Positions 55,231 to 64,000 of a stretch of DNA of 64,000 bases are shown here, piece after piece; within the stretch, counting starts at the first letter, position 1, and the number at the start of each line of letters is the position of its first letter. The stretch is taken from the NCBI GenBank assembly GCA_020152595.1, contig JAIGNY010001753.1:830001-894000 (forward strand), read 5' to 3'. The DNA comes from Chiridota heheva (Eukaryota > Echinodermata > Holothuroidea > Apodida > Chiridotidae). The translations under genes were made by a program, and so were the position numbers. Below the pieces are notes generated by a model that searched no databases, was not told the DNA's origin, and worked only from the letters and a program-made list of their open reading frames with translations.

Positions 55231-56737
55231 AGAAAATTGAGGGTGTTGGGTTGGAGGGGTCTAAGGGCCAAAAATTCTTAATGTTACCACCAAAAGCAAT
55301 AGAGCACCTACAGACCATTTTACAGCAATTCTATACCATGGTCTGTATACACTAGCTACAAAACACAATTATACCATTTATGAATCAAAACAGACATGTG
55401 AGTTGTTGCAATATGAGCATTTCAAGATTTGATATATAAGGTCTGCCTACTCCATAATAAGGCATCAGCACCAAAAACAATTTGTATTTTAATGTCAAAT
55501 TTGACCTTTTCACTGACCTTTCATTTGAGCATTTAGACTCAGTGATCCTACAGTACAGTACGTCCCAAAAGGCAGATGATTTCTTAAAATTTCAATCAAT
55601 AATCTGCCTACCGTGAGCATCAAACTGATTGAAAATTAATCAAAAGGGCAAAAATTGTCTTGAGTCGGGTAGCAAAAATCAGAGTCCAGGATTCCTAACT
55701 GGTTATTCGGGGAAAAAATTGTCTTCCAAAATTAACACTCACGGAAACTTTTCAAGCAACTTATATATTTGAATTACAATATGTTTTTCTTCTGTTCGTC
55801 ACATAAAAAATAATGTTTGAATAATGTAATACTGAATATAATTTGTTTTTGAATTACATGCTATGTTGCCAAACCTTCCACAATAATACTGTATTCCTTG
55901 CTTCAGTCAGATGCACTTATAACTTAAAAGAAATATCCACATCTTCAAAGTTTTGACTCACTAAAATTTAGTTTGTTACAAGGTAATGTAAATTAAATAA
56001 ATACATCGGGAGGGCTGTGCTAAACACACACTTACACACGCCTATCTTATATGAAGGAACAATCTTTTCTCATTTAGCGGGTGGAAACATTAATTTCATT
56101 TGCAATTTTAGTTTCGCAGCTATGATTTTTTGAGAAAAATTCAAAATGGACATCAGAAATCCTCAAAATTACCTCAATTAATCATTGACAGCATCATGGG
56201 AGGGCAATTAAGAGAGGGATAAATTTGTCTCATGGGGGTTAAAGCCTATAAATCGGACAAAATATGTCACTTTTTACAAAAAGGTTAGGGCAAATAAAGG
56301 GGGCAATGTGATTTCGTGCCCCCATGCACCCTGCACCCGTAGCACCCCCTGCTCCCGTAGCACCGCTACTATACCTCAAATTCTAAATTTATAATACGTA
56401 TGAAATACAAGTTGAATATCTTTGAAATAAACTATTTGTCTGATGAGTTGGAATGAAAATAAAGTCAACTTTTTCTTCTTTTTTTTTGTAGAAAAAAATA
56501 CAAAATTAAAATAGCCCATAATCTACTCTGAAAACTCAATATGACCCATAAACTGGTAAACAAATGGTTAAAATATGAAAGAATCACAGGAAATGGGAAA
56601 ATCCCTGAAGTGATTTCTAAATAGCACACTGCAGAAGTCAAATATTTGGATTGCTTGAGCATTTAAGGGTTGAAGAAAAGTGTTATTGTTATCTCGCTAT
56701 ATACTCTTCATTGCGTTGTACAAGCTGTTTGTTTGAT
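55231..56737. other. No recognised feature
   Basis: AT-rich; the phrase ACCCTGCACCCGTAGCACCC / CTCCCGTAGCACC at 56327-56362 is a short tandem duplication. Confidence 0.35.
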
Positions 56738-57000
56738 GAGGGCTTAACGGCACCACAACAACAAGGGTCAAATTGTGCCTGAGAGGTCAGATCATTCTAA
56801 AGGTAGGATGGAAAGAAAACAGGGGGAGATTGAGAGAAAGGCAGGAACTAAAAGCCAGAAAGCTGGGATCGAGAATGGAGGTGCATGGGGTGAAAAAAAC
56901 AAAGTAGAGAGGGGGTAATCTAAATCTGAATCGGTTAAGTCGACAAAAATCCTTCAAGAGGACATGAACGCCAATCAAGCGTAAAAAGTAGGAGTAAAAT
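56738..57000 (-). pseudogene. Possible LINE 3' end (minus strand)
   Basis: The minus strand ends TTGTTGTGGTGCCGTTAAG, as does the LINE at 36.80 kb (CTGTCGTGGTGCCGTTAA), with GGCACAATTTGACC comparable to GGCACATATGACTC before it. The stretch upstream (56800-57000) holds only a weak 80-codon frame and is taken as untranslated tail. Confidence 0.4.
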
Positions 57001-57348
57001 TTAAAAAAAAAATATTTATGTTCTGTCACATGGTTTCCTTTCCTTTTTTGTCTTATATTTTCTGTAAACTAAAGTGTTCATGCAGCTTATCATTTAACTT
57101 TGTGAAGGAGCACTAACATTTACAAGTTCACCTAACTTTTGTGAGTTTACCCTAGCTTTCCCCCTTTTGAAATTTAGTAGGGTTCACCTGCCAGATATCT
57201 TTTTATTTTCTCATTTTACAATTAGTATCGTTTGTCTTTACAAGTAACATTTTGCACAAAAGCCTCTTGTACGATGATGACGACAACCACAACAACGACT
57301 GTCTCTTCATCCTGCTTGGCAGGTAAAAAAAAGAGATTTGTGTATTAT

Positions 57349-57377
57349 TCTGCATATGTTGAGAAAGCTAAAATAAA
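57349..57377. repeat. Target-site duplication, left copy (29 bp)
   Basis: TCTGCATATGTTGAGAAAGC followed by TAAAATAAA, identical to 57655-57683. Confidence 0.93.
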
Positions 57378-57654
57378 AAGCTAAATCCATCTGGGCCACC
57401 AGGCTCATAGAACCGGTGTTTATCCCCAGTCTCAATGGCACAAGTGGATGAGCGTACATGACTCCCCCTGGACGGGACGCCAGTCCATCACAGAATATTC
57501 CCCAGCAGTGCTGGTACTCATTTTACAGCTGAGTGGACTGAAGCAAGTAAAGTGTCTTGTTTAAGGACACAATGTAGCGCTCAAGATGTGAATCTAAACC
57601 ACCACCTTTTCAATACGAGCATGTCTTAACCACTAAGCCACCCACCTCTTATAG
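57378..57654 (-). mobile_element. tRNA-derived SINE, family 2, copy 3, with intact TSD
   Basis: Minus strand: GGTGGGTGGCTTAGTGGTTA (A box), GTGGTTTAGATTCACATCTT (diverged B box), TGTCCTTAAACAAGACACTT, TCCACTCAGCTGTAAAATGA, TGGTGGCCCAGATGGATTTA. The exact 29-bp direct repeat on both sides fixes the element boundaries and shows target-primed integration. Confidence 0.93.
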
Positions 57655-57683
57655 TCTGCATATGTTGAGAAAGCTAAAATAAA
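57655..57683. repeat. Target-site duplication, right copy (29 bp)
   Basis: Identical to 57349-57377. Confidence 0.93.
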
Positions 57684-58714
57684 TGTTGTTGAATTGATTT
57701 GTAAAGGGATGTATTTTCGTTACACTCAAAATATCTGTAGAAATATTGATTTAATTCCAAAGAATCTTATCAAGTCCTAAAGTACCCATACTTCAATTAT
57801 CACAATTTCAGCTAGGGAGGCTGAACCCTCTTGAGTCAGACTCATTTAAAGAAACTTAATGCAAAACATTTCTTGCAAAAACTACAAATTTCTACAAGGA
57901 CGAAAACTAATATGAGAAAAATGTATTTGAAGAGGAGGGCATTATATCCCTACATGATTCTAAGAGTGCACGTGCATTCACGAATACAGCTAGCCATCAG
58001 ACATGTAAATTTTATTCAAAAACAGTCCCTCATGTCTTCCTGTATGTATCCTTTCATGCGTGTCTAGCAATATGAAGTCATTCACCATGGGAAGATTGAA
58101 TGTCATACTGATCACACTATCTCCAATTTAAGAGATTGCTTGATGTATATGTCAGCAAGAAAAAGGAAAAAAACTTTTTTTTTCTAGAAAAACATGTATT
58201 CGTTGTTTTTATTAATAATTTCCATTAAACGAACCAAATATCATCTGTAAAGGGCGATATGTGAAAATGCTATAATTATTTTGGTAACAGCCATTTCAGA
58301 GAGACACTTAATGTTATCCAAATGACTCAAACTATACTTCTTTCCCCAAGGAAGCGTGTCTTCCGTGGAGTATGAGGGGGCGCACATATCTTAACAAAGG
58401 TAGAGCTAAAATTGTATTTCTTGCGAGGAGTAAGATGGTTTCCTTTAAGAGAAATGACAAGTACGTCTGTGACAGTTAGTCATGAATGACAATTAACACT
58501 GGTTTTAAAGAAATTGACACCTACAGGCAACAATAGCTCCATCGTTTTAAATTCTATTGAAAATCATGAAAATTCCAACAATTTCCATCAACATCAGAAA
58601 CACAAATTACCATTTTAGAATTCTTACTAATTTTAAGTCCATGAGAAAATATGCAAAGTATTGACAGTTCTGCCCATTTTCTTTACATGAATCAATGAAA
58701 TCTTCTTACAGAAA
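57684..58714. other. No recognised feature
   Basis: AT-rich. A 78-codon frame at 57831-58067 (+) has no recognisable domain. Confidence 0.35.
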
Positions 58715-58890
58715 AACTAGCTTGCAGCAAGCTTGCAATAACCTGCAAGCTTGCTAGCATACACATTAGCTAGCAAAACTATCTGCCAGCTTGCGCAAGC
58801 TAACAATTTTTGTTTAGCTCGCTGAAGCAAGTTAATGTTAGTTTGCGCAAGCTTGTAAGCTTGCATTTGTTCCAAATAATAGCTTGCTGC
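58715..58890. repeat. Palindrome-rich repeat (GCTTGCGCAAGC family), copy 2
   Basis: AGCTTGCAGCAAGCTTGCAA, CCAGCTTGCGCAAGCTAACA, GTTTGCGCAAGCTTGTAAGC and TTGTTCCAAATAATAGCTTG parallel the block at 8.66-8.95 kb. The terminal ATACCCTTAC arms are not seen, so this is a partial copy. Confidence 0.65.
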
Positions 58891-58959
58891 CTCAATGTTC
58901 AGTAAATCTGCTCCAATATAAATTTCCTTTATTTCAAAGAAACTTCTTTTCATATTGCC

Positions 58960-59175
58960 TGTTCAAAAATTTCCTTTAATTTCAGAATTTTTTTTCTTCA
59001 ATTTTCAGGCAATGTTGTCAAATTGTACAAAAAATTCCTACAATAAGATCAAATTTTCCTTCCATTTAAACCACTTTTTTTTCAATTTAATATGAATAAT
59101 CTCCCATTAATTCAACCAGGAAGATGAGCTCCAAACTCAGGGGGTGGGGTGTGTGGGTAGGGGGTCAGGGGGAGG
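58960..59175 (+). repeat. T-rich dispersed repeat, copy 8
   Basis: AAAAATTTCCTTTAATTTCAG, CAATGTTGTCAAATTGTACA, TTCAACCAGGAAGATGAGCT, then a G-rich run. Confidence 0.65.
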
Positions 59176-60062
59176 GGAAGTTTGGTTAAATATGGTATAT
59201 AATATGTTAATATTTGTACAATTATACCTTAAAATGGCTCCACGCTCTCCTACTCAATTATACCAGCACTACCATATCAAGTTTGTCTCAAATTAAATGT
59301 ACAGTTCTAGTTACTACTTTTCATTATATCATCATGCCATATTCCTTTCTTCAAAAACATCTGCAGATCTGTTTGCCATATGATGATTATACAATTCTGG
59401 AAGATTTCATGTTTACAAGCCATTAAAAGCCAAATTATTTTAGGTCCCACCCCCTCATATTAATGAGGTCAACGACCACCACTCCAACTTAAACTAATAT
59501 CTAATTTATGTTTATGGATATATCAACATTAGGGAATTCTATTTTAAGCCCTATAACCAATGAAAATTATGGGAAAGCCTATTGCTGCTAGAATTTGCTG
59601 ACCAAAATTGTATGTCAGCATTTGCTACACCACTTTAAAGAATTATGAAAGACATTTAAAAAAACAAAGGTATTACTTCACAAAATGTAGTAGATCCCCT
59701 GTAACAACAGCATTCTACTTCACTGCAAATCAAGCAGATACACCTAAAATATGTGCACATAAAAATGGAAAATCATGAGTGGGAAGTATAACAATAAAAG
59801 GGAATCAGTAACATACAAATCCATGTTAAAAGTTAATTAAATAATGGCCAACACCATTGTTTAGAGGCTGAATGAAAACCAGTTTCAATGCTGGATATGA
59901 GGAGTTATGGAGAGCCACTGGGAGAAAAATCAGTGGAACTTAACAACAACAAAAAGTGTGTGAGTGTGGTGGGGGTGGGGAGGGGTGGAGGGGGACTTAA
60001 GTAATGTTTAGCCCCCAAAAAAGTTCTTCTAAAATTAAATATATTTTTGGGGTATCACCACA
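59176..60062. other. No recognised feature
   Basis: AT-rich; G-rich patch GGTGGGGGTGGGGAGGGGTG at 59969-59988. Confidence 0.35.
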
Positions 60063-60556
60063 TCAAGACAGATTTGCAATCTGGTTGAGGCTAGTTGAGG
60101 CAACTTGACTGCGTTTTATAAGCATGAATTGGACCCCAGTGTAACGAGGGTCTTCTGGAATGAATTGTCCATCGTCACAAATATAGTTCTGTTGACTATG
60201 ACATTTACGTCTAGTCTGTCTTATTGGGTCATGCAAAGCAATGGAACTGAAAACAGCCTGAAGTAATAGCTGGAGGTTAAGGGAGTCGATGACGAGATCA
60301 CAAGTACAAACGCGAAAGAGAATGTCCAGACGGTTAACAATATTTAATTCCAATGTTGTGGATAAGCAATTCAGAGGGAGCTGCTCAAAGATTTTTCACC
60401 CCCTTCCCCAATATTTTCCTTTTCCTTCTGCCGTCGTATCGGAGAGCATAGGCCATGCAATGTAACTTCACAAAAACCTAATTTGCACCTGTAAGCTATA
60501 CCCAACCTATCAACTATACCTAAAGAATTTACTGTAGGTGACGGACAGGACTGCAT
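60063..60556 (-). other. Two unrecognised minus-strand ORFs
   Basis: Frames of 96 codons (60063-60353; contains CTCDLVIDSLNLQLLLQAVF and SQQNYICDDGQFIPEDPRYT) and 61 codons (60371-60556). Their composition is more gene-like than the surrounding frames and free of repeats, but no family is recognised and no splice pattern is secure. They could be exon fragments, a retroelement remnant or chance. Confidence 0.2.
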
Positions 60557-60637
60557 CCCATGAGACCTGGAAAAAATCTACTGTTCCAGAGGGTATAATT
60601 CAAGATTTCTTGAGTAAGCAACAGTAGGCCTATAGAG

Positions 60638-60720
60638 GTTTTCCACCTACGTCACAGTATGACGTCACACTAACTTGTCTGCCATTTTCCAGGTCAAATA
60701 TCGACCGTAACAAAGTGACC
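60638..60720. promoter_or_regulatory. CRE-type palindrome and YY1-like site
   Basis: TACGTCACAGTATGACGTCACAC contains a half-site and a full CRE (TGACGTCA, 60660-60667), followed by CTGCCATTTTCC (YY1-like). It lies about 100 bp upstream of the minus-strand ATG at 60556. Site matches are exact; function is not shown. Confidence 0.3.
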
Positions 60721-62341
60721 TGCGCTGCATTGTGTACGACAGACAGTATGGTATATGTAGTGTGCATTGTTAACTGTTGTGCAGTTGGACTTACGTTTAT
60801 CATTTAGTACTTTAGAAAGATAAATAACACAACTAACCAAACTGATAAATGATCAGGGGTATTGTGCAAGCCTGCAGCCAGGATTACAGCTTTGGGGGGC
60901 AAGTCAAATGATTTGGGGACAGGGGGCATGCTATTTTTGTCATAACCCTCATCTTGTGAAAGGTGAAAAAACTTGCTCATTTATTTGGTGTCGGAACGGT
61001 GTGTCGGAACGGTGTCGGAACGGTAACAGGCTTACGATTGCAACTTCACTACTGTCAAACGCCGAAACAAAAAGTTTTTGAATCTGTTTGAAAGGAAAAT
61101 TAATGAACTTGAAGAGGACTATTGTGTAATATTATTGATACCTGTTACAAACATTTCAAAACTGCAATTGTGTCATATGGAAATTAGGGTACGTTTATTC
61201 AGTAGTTTTAGGTTTTATGGGTGACTTTAAAAGTAATATATATTACAATTTTGTTTTGTTTATAGGCCCTAGTTTGCTAGACTAGAGGGGCAGAAATTTT
61301 ATTGGTGGCATTTCCCCCAGATGCTCCCCCTCACTCCCCTGTGGCTATGGACCTGGTATTGTGACTATTTGTTTCACAGGGTCAAACCATATACAATAAG
61401 TACTCTATGCATCAAAGTCATGTTTTAAAATATTGATATATGGGAATTTCCAAGTTGGCTTAAAAAGCTGAAAACAAATATTTTAATCATAAGATAATGA
61501 AATAAACCATTGGACTAAGAGAATAATGTAGGCCTAGGGCATTGGCCTAAGTGTTAAGCAAACCTTGGCCGAGTCTGTCTCTCCAACTCATTCAGTGAGA
61601 AAACATTAAAAGCAAAGGAAATATTGGCTCATTTAATAGATAATTCTAAATCTGTTGTGTATTAAAAACCTTTGATATGCCTTGATCTATATATAGTTTG
61701 TGATTTGGTAGGAATTCAACTTCAGCAAATAAGCAAACTAAAAGATTTTCGCTTTGCCTTAATTATTATTGTTTATTTTTATGAAACACAAGACTTTATT
61801 AATGCAAATGTATTTGACTATGTACGAATCAGAAATAAAATGGTCTCGGCACAGTCAAGGAAAAGACGTTGGTTCCCAACCCTCTTGTTTTAGAGCTGCC
61901 TTCCCAGTGGTGTGTCTAAGGGGAGCTATTTGGGGCTTAACCCTCTTAAAAAATGCCGTAGCCTCCCAAATCATTGTCAAAGTCATTAATATAATTAACT
62001 GTTATATCAAATTAACCATAGAAAACAGATGTTGCCATTTTTGTAATCATATCGACTGAATTATTGTTAAATTTTTGACCAAAAATCTTGAATTTTGGCC
62101 CAAAATCTTACATTTTCTATCAATAATCTCCAATTTTGGACTACAAAGTTTGGATCAAAATCTACAACATATACTGTAGAACCAAAAAGCCTTTAGAAAG
62201 AGAGGTGAAAGTCTTAATAATATCAGTGTCATGCCCCCTCGCCAAATAGGTTTCAAATACAATTTTCAGATATGCCTTTAACTTTCCACACGATGGGCAA
62301 TTGCCAACATTTGTCCTGAAAATGGTTGTAGAAAGGGCCAC
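60721..62341. other. No supported gene; 12-bp triplication at 60990
   Basis: GTGTCGGAACGGT occurs three times in tandem (60990-61026). The remainder is AT-rich with short frames only. Confidence 0.4.
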
Positions 62342-62525
62342 CTCTCAGGGGAGGAGGGGATGAGGGAGGGGAGGGGAGGATGAGGGGGAGGGGAGAGGAG
62401 GGAGGAGGGAGGGGGGGGGGAGGAGGAGGAAGGGGAGGGAGGGGAGGGGGAAAAGGGGAGGGAAGGGGAGGGGGAGGGAGGGGGAGGGGAGGGAATGGGA
62501 AAGGAGGGGGAGGGGAGGAGAGCGG
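62342..62525. repeat. Homopurine GAGGGGAGG tract
   Basis: About 180 bp of almost uninterrupted purines on the + strand (GGGGAGGAGGGGATGAGGG-type). Such tracts can form triplex (H-DNA) or G-quadruplex structures (established for the sequence class; not tested here). Pro/Ser-rich minus frames are artefacts. Confidence 0.95.
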
Positions 62526-62555
62526 GATGGTCTCGGTGTCGAATATTTTCTTGGT

Positions 62556-62700
62556 TCATTAAGTTTCAATAAAATGTTGCTGCTAAATGGGGAAATCAAC
62601 TTCAATTTTCAGGAATCTCCATAGATTTTCGAAGAAAAAAATACCTATGAATTTTCAGAAAATATTTTTTTTTTATTTTCTGCAAAATTTGTATCAGAAG
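62556..62700 (+). repeat. T-rich dispersed repeat, copy 9 (partial)
   Basis: AAGTTTCAATAAAATGTTGC, TGCTAAATGGGGAAATCAAC and a T-rich body; starts directly after the purine tract and lacks the C-rich tail. Confidence 0.65.
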
Positions 62701-63434
62701 GAAATCTTTATTTACACATCAAAAAAATATGTTTTGCCCAGGTAAGCACAGCTAGCAGAGCAAGTTTTACTGAAAAGTTAATGTGTGTTTTTGTTTTTGA
62801 GCAAAAAAAAGTGTATTGTGTATAATCACTTTTAAACTCAGTTTGAGAATTGTGATGATTTTTAATTAGAAAGGGTGTTGTCAGTAAAAGCTGTTATCTT
62901 ATTCAATCACGTAATGTCACTATGCCTGCCTAGGTTCTACTACAGTTGTTGCCAATTTCAATGAGCAATTCAGCATATAAAACCCAAGAGCTTTTACAAA
63001 CTCTACATATGATGCACACCTTCTGACTGTGTGACACATGACACACACACACACATATCACACAGAGAGTTACTTCCCCCCACCAAAAAAAAAAAATCCT
63101 GGCTTACGCCAATGCCTAATTCCCTTCATGCCCTGTAGCTTTCTGGAACTTCACCCTTTGAAAACTCACCACGCGGTATTTCATATCTCTAAAATGCGTA
63201 ATTTCTCAGAGCTTCCAAGGGCTTTGCCCCTTTGACCCCCACCAGGGCTTCACACCTGGCCCATACCAGGGGCCCTTAGGCAGGCCCCTGGACCCCATGC
63301 CATGGGGCTTTGCACTACATGCAAAGCAATGTCACCCTTACGGCAACATACTTTCAATTGCCCCCCCCCCCATCAAAAATACCTCTCCCCGCTCATGGCT
63401 CACCCCGAAAAATAAAAATAAAAAATCCTGGCTA
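62701..63434. other. No supported gene
   Basis: (AC)n at 63040-63054; GGGCTTTGCCCC / CAGGGGCCCTTAGGCAGGCC GC-richer patch at 63220-63310. No gene recognised. Confidence 0.4.
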
Positions 63435-63720
63435 CACCAGTGATTTTCATAACCTTTCTTCAATTTTCAGGATATTTTTATTCTTTCTTCAATTTCCACA
63501 GAATCACTTTCAATTGTGTAAAATTTTTGTGAAAATGTTGACAAATTTAACAAAATTTCCAACAATTTCGCTCATTTTCTTGAAATTTTATGTTAATCAT
63601 TTCCTATCAATTCCTTCCTTCCTTTCAACCGGGAATAAAGCATACAACCGGGAAGTAGAAGCTACCTTTCGGAGGGAGGTCCCAACATTCTACGCTTGTG
63701 GTTCCTCCCCTTCCCCCGGC
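63435..63720 (+). repeat. T-rich dispersed repeat, copy 10
   Basis: T-rich body (CTTTCTTCAATTTCCACAGA), TTTCAACCGGGAATAAAGCA, TACAACCGGGAAGTAGAAGC. A 203-codon frame (63310-63921) runs across it and is not a gene. Confidence 0.7.
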
Positions 63721-64000
63721 AATCTCAAACCTGGCAGTGTGTCGGGCCCTGAATATGTGTTTTTTGAAAAGCTAAACATGCCCTTGTGCAGTCCACTTGT
63801 TTTTACGTTCTGGATCGGCAGGGAATCTATGAAAAGACATTTCAGAACTGTCTCCTTGCCGATTATGATATCCAACCGCACTACAAGCTTCCAGCCTAAT
63901 TTTCAGTACTTTCAAATTTAGCTTTATAAAACGCAGATACTTTACGATGGAATAACACCCTTCTGAAGTACAGTGCACACGTAGGCTATTGTGCAGATCA
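63721..64000. other. No recognised feature
   Basis: Window end, no supported gene. Confidence 0.4.

Noticed and set aside
63310-63921. 203-codon ORF
   Set aside because: Runs through a T-rich dispersed repeat and adjacent spacer; no domain.

Overview
This is an AT-rich (roughly two-thirds A+T by eye) stretch of eukaryotic, almost certainly metazoan, nuclear DNA. No intact conventional protein-coding gene can be supported. The window is built from tandem-repeat arrays, short non-autonomous transposons, SINEs and decayed retroelements. The retroelement set (a DIRS-type tyrosine-recombinase retrotransposon, CR1/Jockey-like and RNase H-bearing LINE tails, tRNA-derived SINEs, TTAA-flanked MITEs, tandem-repeat-carrying elements with 3' hairpins) fits a marine invertebrate (echinoderm, hemichordate, mollusc or similar). 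The sequence alone does not let me choose a phylum.

Layout. 0.12-2.3 kb: a G-rich minisatellite with almost no C on the + strand. 2.95-5.84 kb: a composite of tandem repeats ending in a hairpin, split by a 565-bp TTAA-flanked foldback. 7.4-10.2 kb: possible solo LTR, SINEs, a palindrome-rich foldback and a 240-bp hairpin element. 11.36-14.67 kb: a LINE 3' end running into a trinucleotide microsatellite, then a satellite-bearing element, then a 23-bp minisatellite. 15.8 kb: a possible promoter/first exon. 18.6-20.3 kb: a T-rich dispersed repeat (minus) and a truncated LINE reverse transcriptase. 23.4-25.25 kb: a 57-bp array joined to a 20-bp array of about 72 units. 26.85-29.4 kb: a 20-bp array, a complex tandem duplication and another TTAA foldback. 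30.5-34.2 kb: C-rich minisatellite, 47-bp array, T-rich repeats, a 573-bp foldback and a 39-bp array. 36-37.5 kb: hairpin element, twin 101-bp piggyBac-type MITEs and a LINE C-terminus on the minus strand. 42.0-50.4 kb: an 8.3-kb degenerate DIRS-like element (minus strand) with inverted terminal repeats, invaded by a second copy of the satellite-bearing element. 50.7-54.5 kb: a TTAA foldback, hairpin element, hAT-like transposase fossil and SINEs. 57.35-57.7 kb: a SINE with a 29-bp target-site duplication. 58.7-64 kb: palindromic repeat, T-rich repeats and a homopurine tract.

There is no operon-like cooperation. The relationships are of nesting (MITE in tandem repeat, satellite element in DIRS), of parentage (LINE tail seeding a microsatellite, a coding motif of the DIRS RNase H amplified into a minisatellite), and of families with several copies in one window (TTAA foldback x4, T-rich repeat x10, SINE x3, hairpin element x3). 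Almost all long open frames are by-products of repeats that lack stop codons.
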